The notes below the pieces were generated by a model that did not search any database, was not told the DNA's origin, and saw only the letters and a list, made by a program, of their open reading frames with translations. This document shows positions 49,073 through 60,544 of a stretch of DNA of 64,000 nt, piece by piece (position 1 is the first letter of the stretch; the number at the start of each line of letters is the position of its first letter). The stretch is from Labia minor (taxonomy: Eukaryota > Arthropoda > Insecta > Dermaptera > Spongiphoridae), in NCBI GenBank assembly GCA_963082975.1, contig OY720344.1:96167228-96231227 (forward strand). Direction: 5' to 3'. Made by a program: the position numbers and the translations under genes.

Positions 49073-50152
49073 CTAGGAACGTTTGGAACGAAGAGCTCGG
49101 GGAGAAATTCCCATCCGAAGTGATCTCATCGCCATTGCACGATTAAAATGTCGTTGAGGTCGAGCATCTACCAGCTCAGCCTCTAAAGATCCGTCGACTG
49201 AACTTAAGACGACAAGGAGTACGCCTAAAACTAGGCATACGATAATGAGTAGAGTATAAACATGAATGGTAGCATCTGGTAAAGCCTCCATTTCTGCTAG
49301 AGCCTGAAGAGCAGGTTCTAAAGATGGTCGAAGCTCCAATGCATGCCGAAGATGCAAAGCGGCCTCTTGATAGTGACCATATGCTTTAAAAATCTCCCCC
49401 AATGTTAGGTATTGTTGCCACGCATTCCGATCTGGTGGTTGAACCTCGAGAGACCGTCGGGTCAAATATATAGCATCATCCAAATATTGGAGATTAAATA
49501 AAACTCTGGCTAAATTAAGTAATACTTCAGCATTATGCGGAGAAACTGCTAATGCTCTCCGGAAACATTCGATAGATCTTCGAGCATCTCCTTTTATACG
49601 CCAAAAATTACCTAATTGGTTGTATAATTGAACAGATTTAGGTTTTTCACGTTTGGCTTTTTTTAATTTGCGTTCTAAAGCATTCACATCTAATTCGATA
49701 TTTTTACTTTGTTTTTTCTTAAAAACAAGAGCAACTTGAGGTTCAGGTGCATGAGGATGGTTATTTCGATTTGCAACTCCTACAAGATTATCATAGTAGG
49801 TAAAATTGACTGGTTTACCGCAATCTAGGTGGTCTTCTGCAGAATCCCAAGTTCGACTTTCATTTACAGGTTCATTAGATGTAGGTTCTAATGTTTCATG
49901 AGATAAACATTCCGAACAATAATAATCCCCTCCTTTCGTCCAACTTTTTCCAAGTCGATGAGTGGAAGTTATAATATTAAATATTGGATCGGTATCTCCT
50001 GGAAGTGATACCAGACGAGGAAATTGCACCTCAACTATTTTCCCCTCTTCAGCGTTTAGTTGCCAAAGCGTTGAACTTCGTGAATTACTCTGAACGAAGT
50101 TTAAAGTTAGCACATATAATGCTAAATAAGTGATATAAAGTGCTTCTGCCAT
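49073..50152 (-). CDS. TPR-repeat single-pass membrane protein, intronless
   Basis: One uninterrupted frame of 359 residues. The N-terminus is a signal peptide (ALYITYLALYVLTLNF). A cysteine-containing region with YYCSECLS and DCGKPVNFTYYDNLVG follows, then a Lys-rich linker, then about three TPR units (VQLYNQLGNFWRIKGDARRS, AEVLLNLARVLFNLQYLDDA, WQQYLTLGEIFKAYGHYQEA). A transmembrane helix (HVYTLLIIVCLVLGVLLVVL, about 296-318) and a basic cytoplasmic tail end the protein. Topology suggests TPRs in the lumen or outside the cell. I do not recognise a named orthologue. The gene is head-to-head with OST48, 240 bp apart, which hints at shared control. It is unusual here in having no introns. Confidence 0.82.
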   Translation of the reverse strand: MAEALYITYLALYVLTLNFVQSNSRSSTLWQLNAEEGKIVEVQFPRLVSLPGDTDPIFNIITSTHRLGKSWTKGGDYYCSECLSHETLEPTSNEPVNESRTWDSAEDHLDCGKPVNFTYYDNLVGVANRNNHPHAPEPQVALVFKKKQSKNIELDVNALERKLKKAKREKPKSVQLYNQLGNFWRIKGDARRSIECFRRALAVSPHNAEVLLNLARVLFNLQYLDDAIYLTRRSLEVQPPDRNAWQQYLTLGEIFKAYGHYQEAALHLRHALELRPSLEPALQALAEMEALPDATIHVYTLLIIVCLVLGVLLVVLSSVDGSLEAELVDARPQRHFNRAMAMRSLRMGISPRALRSKRS

Positions 50153-50392
50153 CCTGGAGGTTCGAGAAGTGTCCTCGGCGACCTCCAGGTCTTATTTCTT
50201 GAAAACTTGCAAGAACTGTCAGTTGGGTCTCACTTACAATCACTAGATAATCACAAATCAGAAGCAGACGAGAGTAAACAAGGAATTTGGAACGAAAAAG
50301 GGACCAGCTGTTCTATTCCATGTTCCTTCAAATAAATTGATTTCAATCTGATATGATAGGGGGCTCTGCAAGTAAAGAGACACGCAGCCAAA
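50153..50392. promoter_or_regulatory. Bidirectional promoter region, TPR membrane protein and OST48
   Basis: The two start codons are 240 bp apart on opposite strands. The interval is markedly less AT-rich than other spacers, has no TATA box in the usual place, and must hold both promoters. This is inferred from gene geometry. Confidence 0.65.
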
Positions 50393-52226
50393 ATGGCATA
50401 TCAAAAATTATTAATCTTTTTATTTATTAAAATATTATTTGTATTTACCGTAAATGCAAGTCAAAATACGTTGGTTTTGCTTGATAATCTAGCAATTAAA
50501 GAAACTCATTCAATGTTTTTTAAATCTCTCTTAGGTATTTATATAATTATTTTTATTCAAATATCACCGGCTAACCCTTTTATTTTTTTTTAGAAAGAGG
50601 ATATTCTTTAACTTATAAATCCGCAGACGACCCAAATCTCGTCTTATCAAAATATGGAGAATTTCTTTACGATAATTTAATTATATTTGCACCTTCAGTA
50701 GAAGAATTTGGAGGAGCAATCAACGTGGAAACAATTACACAATTTATTGATGGCGGGGGTATGTGTACTTAAGTACTCTAATCAAATAAAAAATTTTACA
50801 AAATAAATTTTTATTTTTGATTTTGCTCCAATATATCAGTTTCTATTTTCATCTTAATTTAATTTCATTTCATTTCCTTATAGTAATATATATATGTCTT
50901 TTCTTGTCATATGATTTATTCTTAATTTTTAAAAAACATTGATTGATTTCTAATCAAAATATAAAAATTCAATAAGCCTAAAAATTAAACAATAATTCTA
51001 AGATCAAAATTGACTTAAAACTATGCTAGAATATTTCTTTAAGCATTTATAATTTATTGATTAAATTTATTTTCAGGTAATGTGCTAGTTGCTACTAGTT
51101 CCAACTCTGGAGATATCTTAAGGGAATTAGCGTCAGAAGTTGGATTTGAAGTAGATGAAGAGGGGGCAAGTGTAATAGATCATTTGAATTACGATGTCTC
51201 TGATTTAGGGAAACATACTTTGATAGTTGCTGATCCTGTTGGACTTATTGATTCAGAAGTAATTGTTGGAAATAAAGACATACCACCACTTCTTTTTCAA
51301 GGAACGGGCTTGCTAGCAGATCGAGATAATCGACTTGTTTTACAAATACTTACTGCTCAAAGTACAGCATACTCTTATATTCCTGATTTTCCAATAAAAG
51401 AAGTATGAATGTCATTTTGAATAAATTGTATTTGAATTTTGAATAATTTTAATAATTTTTACAGTATCCTCATGCTGTTGGAAAAGATACTCTTTTAATT
51501 GCTGCTCTGCAAGCTCGAAATAATGCAAGAGTTGTTTTTTCAGGATCTCTTTATTTCTTCTCTGATGAAGCATTTACATCCCCAGTTCAAAAAGCTTTGG
51601 TAAAGATATTCTATTTTCCTTTAAAATTCTAATAGTTTTTATTATCTAATTTAAATTTTTGACATTATATATTTTAGGGTGGTAAAAAACATGTTAAATC
51701 TGGCAATCAACAAGTAGCAATTGCTTTAAGTCAATGGGTATTTAAAGAGAATGGTGTTTTACGTGTTGGAGAGGTTCGTCACCATCGTGTGGGGGAAAAT
51801 AAATCCCCAAATGCTTATACTGTTACAGATGACGTTGTTTTCTCAGTGGCAATAGAAAAACTTGAAAAGGACAAATGGGTTCCTTTCGATGCCAATGATG
51901 TTCAACTAGAATTTGTTCGAATTGATCCATTTGTCCGAACTACCTTAAAACGGAGAACAGACGGTCGATATGAAGCTCGATTCAAAATTCCCGATGTTTA
52001 TGGTGTTTACCAATTTAAAGTAGATTATAATCGAGTTGGTTTTATGAGATTATATTCTACAACTCAAGTATCGGTCCGACCTTTACAACATACAGAATAT
52101 GAAAGGTTTATTGCTTCTGCATATCCATATTATGCAAGTGCTTTTAGTATGATGTTTGGTGTATTTATATTTGCAATTATCTTTTTGCATTATAAAGAGG
52201 ATACACCTAAATCTAAAAATGAATAA
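50393..52226 (+). CDS. DDOST: Oligosaccharyltransferase 48-kDa subunit (OST48/DDOST)
   Basis: Non-catalytic subunit of the ER oligosaccharyltransferase complex, which moves the lipid-linked glycan to Asn of nascent proteins. Five exons join to about 438 residues, the standard length: 50393-50534, 50594-50758, 51077-51402, 51465-51599, 51678-52226. A signal peptide is followed by [72 protein letters not shown] and [19 protein letters not shown]. One transmembrane helix lies near the C-terminus ([18 protein letters not shown]), with a short cytoplasmic tail. All the family landmarks are present. Confidence 0.97.
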
Positions 52227-53359
52227 TTGTAAAATATATAAATAATTTTTTTTTATAAATAAAATTTGTAATTTAATTAATCAGAGCATTTAAAAATCAT
52301 TTAATTTTATATACATTTTAAATTGTATGATTTTGTTTCATTTTAAAGCAATTCTATTTTAGATGGTTAGGTACTGTATTTCAAAACTAAATTGACAAGA
52401 TTTTTCTTTATTTTGAATATATATATATATATATTTAAAAAATATAAAGACTCACGGTTCCTTCACATCCCTCCTCATTCTCCATTTTATACAATGCACA
52501 CTTTTTAATTGTTTCATGGATTGTGAAAGATATGGAGATGATTTTTTAATAAAGTATTTATAATATAATTGTTGATTACTTAAAACTGAAACTATTAAGA
52601 TCATGGTTAATATTCCTAAGAGGTTGACTATAAAATAGTTTTAGGAAACTAAAATATATAAGAAAAATTAAAAAATTCTAAGGGTAAGCAACAGAATGAT
52701 ATATCATAATTAATAGTTATTACTTCTATTTAAATCTAAAGCCATTTTTTTTCAATTAGTACTGCTGCTAAAATGAATTGATGATTTTAAAGGAAGAAAT
52801 CCAGTTGATTATAATTAGATTTAATGTAAAAGCTTATACATTGTATAGAACTTGGTAACTTTTCTTTTTTCTGTTTTAAGAAAAATAAATATAAATTAAT
52901 TTGATGATCATCCTGTCGATATCTATTTGAAATAAAAATAAAATATTTAATTTTTATTTTAACATTAATTTTTAATTATTAATATATCTTTTCTGTTAAA
53001 AAACAAAACATTTTTTTAAATTTCCCTCTAATAAACTCGATATTAAAAAGTGAAACGTTATTAAAATTAATTTAATTTAAATGTTTTTTAATAATTAATA
53101 AAATAAAAGAATCTCATTTTTTAAATGATTTATCTTTATTTTGTGATCAAAAAAAAGCATTAATTATTTTTTTTATTTTAATTGGTCATCCTGTTTACAA
53201 TACAAGACATTTCGTTATTTCTCATTTTATAAAAATGACAATATTGTCCAATATTGTCTTTATATGATTATAAATGAAAAATATCAACATGTATTTGAAC
53301 TAGAAAAATCTTTATAATATTTATTTTTTGGTATAAGCATCAATCATTTTTGTTTAATC
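52227..53359. other. Intergenic spacer, OST48 to GTF3C4
   Basis: AT-rich, with a TA run at 52420-52433. No gene supported. An ATG followed by GTTAAT at 52602-52610 is a weak alternative candidate for an upstream ITFG1 start exon. Confidence 0.5.
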
Positions 53360-56300
53360 ATGATGAAGTTAAAAAAACTATGTTCATATAAATTCGATGT
53401 GGATGTAACAAATCCTTTCTCATGTTCATTTTCTGAAGATAACAAACTTTCATTTGTAACAAATACTGGAGTTGAAATTATGGTATGTTCATTAATATTT
53501 ATAAAAATGTACAAGGAAATATAAAGATAATAAGTTTTTACAATAATATATATATATATATATATATATTATCATTATCCAATTAAGTATATTATTAATT
53601 TAAAAATTTTCCTAACTAGATTCAACTTCATACTTAATTATTATTGTTATTATAATGATCACTGACAATTTGGATATGAACATTTAAAAAAAAAATAAAT
53701 TCAAATTTCAGTTAGATTTATTGGAAAAATAACAATGGGAAAAAATTATACTTATAAACTATGACTTGTTTCTTACATAAAATATATTTTTTTTTAATTA
53801 TTTAGAAATTCTGCCACACAAAACTTATTTTCTTTATATTTATTTTTAGTTTCTATTTAATTTTATTATGTCAACATTTTTTGAATACTGATAGATTGTT
53901 TTATGCCTGATAGGCGTGGGGTCTGCTTTTACTTCTTGCCCTCTCCTCGCCTTCAGTTGTCCAAGCAGATAACATTACATCATCTGTGTTTGGATCGTAT
54001 ACGAATTTTTTTCCAGCAGCATTTGGAGATTTCGATTCAAACGAATTAACAGATTTATTTGTATTGGAAAATGATGGAAATAAACTACAAGTTTTACTCG
54101 CATCCACAAATTCAGAGCCCTTGTTTAAACCAATGAAAACATTAACTTGTAATTTAAAAGATAATCGAGCAACATCTGTTGTTCCAGGAGATTTTGATGG
54201 AGATGGTTTCTCAGATATTCTTACCACATCTGTTGATCACTCTTCCAAAAAAATTAAAGTTTATATTCATTGGGGCGGTGGAAATTATATTAATTGCAGT
54301 CATCCAAATGTACCAATTGTTATTCTCGATGCACAACCATTAATTATGGATTATAATCAAGATTCAGCAGTAGATTTATTTGGAGTAAAAGATAATATAG
54401 CTGGTTTTTGGCTTATTACTAATAGAACCACAACCGTAAATGCTACAATCTTATTAGGAAGAGACCCTAATTCGCCTGAATTGCGTAAACCACATTCGCA
54501 TGCCTTTCTAGATGTAAATAATGATTATTTTGCAGATCTTATTTTAAGTACCGATAAAGGCTATGAAATATGGCTTGGTGATAAATCGTTGCAATATACT
54601 TTAAATGCAAGTTATGAAAATCCAAAGGGAGTTGTAGGTCAATCATTATTTGCGGACATTAATCTCACAGGGCTTTTGGAACATATAGTTCCTGTATGTT
54701 CGGATGATAGCTGTAAAGAATGTACTCTATTTACCCACTCATCTTGGGGTGTGGACTCGAAAGAAAAGTGGAAAAATTTAAACCCTATTATGAAAGATCC
54801 AAATGGTCAAAATTGGTGTTTTACTAGAAACGAGCCAGTAAACACTATAACTGTTCGAGCAGGAGATTTTAATATGGATGGACATCCAGATTTACTAGCA
54901 AGTTTATCTGACGGAAAATCCGAACCAAGGACTTATTTATTGGAAAATATTATAGATATCCATGGTGGGAGAACTTTTCAACTTAAATGGGATGCTCTGT
55001 CTCCGCTTAGTAATTCCTCAGTGTTAGGAACATTCTATGATCTTTATCAAGATGGTGTTTTGGATGTAATTCTTGCTGGGAAATCTCGTGCACAAGCTTT
55101 CAGGAATACTTTAGATTATGATGCCAATTTTATTAAAGTAATGGTTCTTGGGGGAGGTAGCGTTCCAGGAGCCCATGTCTCTTATCATACCACTACTCAG
55201 GAAGGGGCTCCTAGAGTAGCAGCAACCGTTCAACTTCCCCAATCTGCACATTTTACTCTTGCCTTGCCATATGTTATATTTGGTTTAGGAAGAACTCCAA
55301 ATTTTGTAGATTCATTGGGTGTAAGTGTCGGTGGCAACTCAAAAGAATGGACTCAAATTATTCCCAACTCACAACTTATTGTGACAACACGTCTTCCCAA
55401 ATGGAGGGCTAGATTATTTGTTACTCCCAGTAAATTGGTTTTACGATCGGTTTTTGCTCTTTTAGCAACTTGTACATTTATTGCCGCACTCATTGGTATA
55501 TTATATTGGAAGGAGAGACGAGAAGATCGTTTAGAAAAACTTCAAGAAGCACATCGTTTTCATTTTGATGCTATGTAAAAAATATTTGAATCTATTTAAT
55601 ATTTTTATTCTTTGTAATTTATTCTGGTCATTTCTATTATAATAATATGTGATGTATATAAAAATAATAAAATATATTTTTTTTATATAATTTATTCTTT
55701 TTTTTTTATTCCATCTATTACTTATTTTTTCACAGGAATTTAAGCATGATCCCAATGAAACCGACGTGATGGTTTCAACTCGATGGAGTCACATAAATCT
55801 TCCTACTAATCTACCTACGAGCATCGCATCACAAAACATATCCAAGGATAACTTGATCAATTTTGTAGAGAAAGATGATTTAATGGATTTAGTTATGAAA
55901 ACAGAATTACTACCCAGTCATCCACGCATAAAAGAGCCACCTATCGATATTATTCAAGCCAAATGGTCACCCGAAGGATTATACTATCGTTCCCGTTGTC
56001 TTTTTACTACTCTTACTAATAGAGGCGAATGTAATATATGGGTATTAATAGCAAATGATTGGGTTTCGATAGGATCCCCTTCTAATAAATATATAGAGTC
56101 TTTAGAACTTAAAAATTTAACACATTTGAATCCAAAAGAACAATTTTTACAACTCACTGAAATTGTTAATGAAATTCTTATTACGTCTATCGGATGGAGT
56201 CCATTTTTAAATGATTATGCCTTTCTTGCATGTGGACATAGTTCAGGAAAAATTACATTTTGGCGAATTGAATCCTATAAACCTTTTAAAGAGAAGGTTT

Positions 56301-58540
56301 GTAATCTAAATTTGGTATCATTTTCTTTAAATTTTAATGATCGCATTGATATATTAAACTGGCACCAAAAACAAGATGGCTTTAATTTATTTGTTGGAAC
56401 ATCCAAAGGACAAGCTTTCCTTATCTCACTTAATGTAAATGATAACAATTTAGAACAGGTTGGATCAATTATAAATTTATGGGAGGATAAAGATGATATT
56501 AAAATTGGTCACACGATAATTCAAAATTTAAATGAGCAACAAATAATTATAATTTTTTCAAAACTTCAACATTTAATTTGTATTAAACTGAATCAAGATA
56601 ATTCAATAGTAAGCAATGAAATCAGAGTAGGACTTATTTCCGGTTTAGAAATTTTAGATAATAACAGGGTTATTATATCAACTCAAAGAGGTTTTATATA
56701 TATGGTAGACTTATTGGACAAAGATAAACAACCACAGCTAATTGAAAATCTACGATTAGAAAATAGTTCTTGTTTAGGATTATCAGCTGGAAAATTACGC
56801 CACTTTTGGTTTCTTATAATAAGGTATGTTTTCTATTATTTTACATTCTTTTTAAGTATATTAATAATATTAATTCATTTCCTATTTGTAAACGATATTT
56901 TTTTTATATTTTCAATCGTTTTAACTTAAAGTAAAATAATATTTTAATCATAATTAATTTTTATTCAAAATATTTAAATTCAATTGTCTTTAGTACTAGA
57001 ACTATTTATTTATAAACATAATGGTACTTCTAGTGAAAAGTTATAAAATTTTAATATCGCTAATATAAATCGTATAACCAACCAGTATGAAAATATATAT
57101 ATTATATTTATATATAAAATAAATTATTTGAATATTTGTTAATTAAACAAATTAATATTTACCTGTCCTGAAAATAAGGAAAGAAGATTTTAAATCATCA
57201 AATATAAAATATATTGAGCACATTTCAGTATATTATGATTTTTTTATCTCTGTCCATATATATATTACGCATATTTGGATTAAACTTTTTTCCAGAGGTT
57301 TCAAAATAATTATTTATTTAGCTTTAAGAATTTTAAAGTTCAAACGTTTAATTAATAGAAAAAATAAATATGGTTTTTGTGATTACCATGATTGAAGTGA
57401 TTACTATATAAAAGTTCTAGCTTTGGAAAAAAATGAGATTGAGATTTGATAGTATAAATAAATAACACTCTTTGTTATAATAAAATTATTAATTCAACTT
57501 TTTAAAAATGTTATCATTATAACACTTACACACAATTTTGGCTTGATGATTAATAATGTTATTTCTTGAATGCCATTCTGGATTCGAAGTTATGTTCATA
57601 TATATTAGCCATTAAAAAAAATAAAATTATTATAGGTTATTAACAAATAAAACAATATTTCTATTTTTTTTATAGAATATACAATCCTCAATTGGTAAAA
57701 TCATCCGTTGAAGTAAGACTTTTTATGAATAGCGTTCTGGGCGCCTTGGATTATAAGAAACCATTATGGAAACAAATGGAATTATTGGAAAATATCCGAA
57801 TTAATTGTATTCAAACAGATAATGTTCCTGGATTAGATAAAATTAAAGATACTGATACAAATTGGATTAAAGAACAAACATCTGATGAATTAAAAATTTA
57901 TTTGCAATTAATTATGATTGCAATTGCCCATGAAGATGCTAGAGAAAATGAATCTCATTATGCTCTTTTGGTAAGATTTCATTATTATTTTTTTACAATA
58001 ATAAACAATTTTTATTTAATTTTAATATATATATAATATATCTATATTTTTTTATTTAAGGTTGAAAATGCAAAAAATATAAAAATTAAATTATCTATTA
58101 TACAAGCCGTTTGGATCCGAAAGAAATTTTCTATGATTTGGCAAAATAATTCTTCGTCTGTTTCTAATAATAATTTCCTCTGTATATGGTCTTTAAGTAA
58201 TCAAATCATCAAAGAAGCGATCAAAATGGGAATTTTAACAGATAAAGAAGAATCATATCCTGGACCTGATTTGTGTAATGAAACTTGCTTTATATGTGAA
58301 AATCCAATAAATATATCAATTACTAATGAAGGTTTATATAAAGCAGTGGGACCATGTAATCATAATATAAAAAGGTGTAACTTGACATTTCGACAAATTA
58401 CTACTGAACAAATACTAATCTGTGAAAAATGTCCCGGATTTTCATCGTGTATGGACATAGATCTCATAGCTTCACCAGAATTTCCTAAATGTTTATATTG
58501 TAATGCGAATCTTGAATTGGATGATCATTTTCAAAATTAG
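53360..58540 (+). CDS. GTF3C4: General transcription factor 3C subunit 4 (TFIIIC90)
   Basis: Subunit of TFIIIC, which loads TFIIIB and RNA polymerase III on tRNA-type promoters. Four exons join to about 661 residues: 53360-53482, 55736-56823, 57676-57970, 58061-58540. Exon 1 encodes the start of an N-terminal WD40 propeller (SCSFSEDNKLSFVTNTGVEIM), matching the SEDHRVSVST strand of the vertebrate protein, and joins in phase 0 to EFKHDPNETD in exon 2. The rest of the propeller includes IIQAKWSPEGLYYRSRCLF and GHSSGKITFW. The C-terminus is the TFIIIC zinc-binding domain: CFICENP, CNHNIKRCNLTF, ICEKCPGFSSC and FPKCLYCNANL. Exon 1 is separated from exon 2 by a 2.25-kb intron that contains the whole ITFG1 gene on the same strand. 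Confidence 0.85.
53914..55578 (+). CDS. ITFG1: Integrin alpha FG-GAP repeat protein 1 (T-cell immunomodulatory protein homologue), nested, no start codon of its own
   Basis: Type I membrane protein (ITFG1/TIP) with an FG-GAP beta-propeller ectodomain. The single exon follows a CTGATAG acceptor and opens with AWGLLLLLALSSPSVVQADN, a signal peptide missing only its Met. Calcium-binding FG-GAP loops are DFDGDGFSDIL, DYNQDSAVDLF, DVNNDYFADLIL and DFNMDGHPDLLA. A transmembrane helix (SVFALLATCTFIAALIGILY) and a short charged tail ending FHFDAM close about 555 residues. The first in-frame ATG inside the exon lies far downstream and would delete the signal peptide. The last codon of GTF3C4 exon 1 (ATG, 53480-53482, followed by GTATGT) joins to this exon in phase 0, giving MAWGLL. 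The gene lies wholly inside GTF3C4 intron 1. Its identity is firm and its 5' end is inferred. Confidence 0.9.
   Translation, partial: AWGLLLLLALSSPSVVQADNITSSVFGSYTNFFPAAFGDFDSNELTDLFVLENDGNKLQVLLASTNSEPLFKPMKTLTCNLKDNRATSVVPGDFDGDGFSDILTTSVDHSSKKIKVYIHWGGGNYINCSHPNVPIVILDAQPLIMDYNQDSAVDLFGVKDNIAGFWLITNRTTTVNATILLGRDPNSPELRKPHSHAFLDVNNDYFADLILSTDKGYEIWLGDKSLQYTLNASYENPKGVVGQSLFADINLTGLLEHIVPVCSDDSCKECTLFTHSSWGVDSKEKWKNLNPIMKDPNGQNWCFTRNEPVNTITVRAGDFNMDGHPDLLASLSDGKSEPRTYLLENIIDIHGGRTFQLKWDALSPLSNSSVLGTFYDLYQDGVLDVILAGKSRAQAFRNTLDYDANFIKVMVLGGGSVPGAHVSYHTTTQEGAPRVAATVQLPQSAHFTLALPYVIFGLGRTPNFVDSLGVSVGGNSKEWTQIIPNSQLIVTTRLPKWRARLFVTPSKLVLRSVFALLATCTFIAALIGILYWKERREDRLEKLQEAHRFHFDAM
56824..57675. 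other. GTF3C4 intron 2
   Basis: AT-rich 852-bp intron; no element seen. Confidence 0.6.
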
Positions 58541-59461
58541 TATGAACATGATATAAATAAATAATCAATAGTATATATATATATATATATTAAATTATAT
58601 TTTATGACTTTCTGTCAGGAAATATAAAGACAAAATATTTTATGAAAATTAAACAAATAAACTTTAATAGGAACATTTCATTATAATTACATTTTCTTTA
58701 TATTCATATATATATAGAATGAATGAGCAGACAAAATTGAAATCTGCTCTTTCATTTTGGGACACCCTGTATATAACTTTGTCTTTTAAATAAATAAACA
58801 AGTGTAATTAGTTTCACTAATAATTGTATATTATATTGTAAAAATTAATCAAAATATAATTTATAATTTTTTTAAATAAAAAAGACCAAATATTTTTATT
58901 TGAACATTTTTAAAATTTATTATATATATCTATCTATATTATTAGTTAATATAAAAAGAAAATTCAATTAAATAAATTGATATACTCTATATAAATATTC
59001 AAGTAAAGATAATTTACAATAAAAAAATAATTTATTATTTAAATCTTTCCAATTAATCATTAAAATTAGAATCAGTGGTGTATTGGGAGGGGAACGCGGA
59101 GGAACGACGTTCCCTTTCCTTTTTTTCAGAACCGGTACGCGTTCCAGTACTTTTTCATGTCCCGACAACTCCCAATTAAATCTACTGTTAGAATTTCTTT
59201 TTTTGTGTTCGTTAATATTTTGTATAGTAAGAATAAAAAAAAATAAAAACTTATATGGAAATAAATAGTTTGCTGAAAATAGGATTGCTTCCACTATTTG
59301 TTCCCTTATTTCTTATTTTACCAGTACATCACTGATTAGAATGAAAGATCTTTGATTCCATATTAAATTTACAAAAATTATATTTTATATATAATATACA
59401 GTACAATTTTATCATGAATAATTATTTACTTCATATTGATTAAATTCAATAATATAATTAT
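58541..59461. other. Convergent spacer between GTF3C4 and the NeuroD-like gene
   Basis: AT-rich with a TA microsatellite (58571-58592) and one hAT-type MITE (59073-59334, listed separately). Confidence 0.6.
59073..59334. mobile_element. hAT-type MITE, 262 bp
   Basis: The left end CAGTGGTGTATTGG and the right end CCAGTACATCACTG are inverted repeats of 14 bp with two mismatches. The 8-bp duplication ATTAGAAT is perfect at 59065-59072 and 59335-59342. No coding capacity. Confidence 0.9.
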
Positions 59462-60544
59462 CTAAAATACCCAGGTTTGAAAAGAATTATGTGCTTGAAA
59501 ATTGCTGAGTTTTGTTTGTGAATCGGGATAGATTTGAAGTTGTGTTCCCAATTGAGAAGCAGTTGCTTGACTTAATCCTTGGGCCAATGTTGAAATGTAA
59601 ATTGTTGGCTCAATTGGTCTTCCATTTTTTAAAATTTCACTTAAAACAAGGACATAATTTTTAGCCAAACGAAGCGTTTCAATCTTACTCAGTTTAGCAG
59701 CTCGATTTGAACCTAATGGTAACACACTGAAAAACAAATATTAATATTTGATTAAATAATTTTTTGGAATTAATCTTGATTTATTAATATATATATATAT
59801 TCTCATTTTGGAGAAGGTTTACACTCATTATAAGTCATTAAGTATCATTTGTTCCAGGTGACATCAATTGAAATGGTTTTAATTATAAGAAAAAAAAGTA
59901 TTAATGTTTTTATAACATTATATACATATTTAACAATTGATTATGCTTGATGTTTGATGGTATTTACGAGTTATTTTCCTTAAGAACTTATTATTTTTAT
60001 ATTTAACAGAAAAATCTATAATTTTAAATTTTTATAAAAAAATTACAAAAAAAAAAAATATGAAAATATTTAAAACAATTCATGAATTCCATAAATTCAG
60101 TTTATAAATGTTTTATTGATTTTTGTTCTGAGATAATAAAAATTTTAAATAAGCTAAGCTCTTAATATAAAAAAAAAATATTTTCAATTAGTATCTTATA
60201 CATGAAATAAAAATTTTAATACCCTAGAAATCATACACAATTTTTGTTTTATAACCCTAAGAAGAGTAAAAGAAAATTAAAAGTTGAATTAAAAACGTAC
60301 CAAATAATGATACTTATAAAAACCTTCATATATAATCCTTATTATTATTTAGCCATATTTTTAAATAATATAAAATATCTTTTATTTAGAAAAATATAAT
60401 ATATTTTTACCCTCTTAGGCGATCCAGAGCAGCATTTAATCCATGCATTCGATGCCTCTCCCTTGCATTGGCCTTGCACCTTCGAGATTTACCAACTCCT
60501 ACAAGAGAACTATCCATATTTGTACTGAATGATTCCCCCCTCAT
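59462..60544 (-). CDS. NeuroD-like basic helix-loop-helix transcription factor
   Basis: Two exons (60411-60544 and 59462-59726; intron GTAAAA...TTTTCAG) join in frame. The bHLH reads RRCKANARERHRMHGLNAAL, then DRLRGVLPLGSNRAAKLSKI and ETLRLAKNYVLVLSEILKNG, which is the NeuroD/neurogenin type. The segment after it, STLAQGLSQATASQLGTQL, matches the conserved region following the bHLH in NeuroD proteins (TLCKGLSQPTTN type), which favours NeuroD over neurogenin. NeuroD factors drive neuronal differentiation as E-protein heterodimers. Start choices are 60544 (132 residues), 60517 (123) or an upstream Met at 60613. All are much shorter than the 350 or so of vertebrate NeuroD, because the acidic N-terminus and long C-terminus are missing. 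Confidence 0.85.

Noticed and set aside
53901-54227. Minus-strand open frame opposite the start of ITFG1
   Set aside because: It is a shadow of the ITFG1 coding exon.
53986-55578. ITFG1 start at 53986
   Set aside because: The codon there is GTG, and the frame extends upstream through a clear signal peptide to the splice acceptor at 53914.
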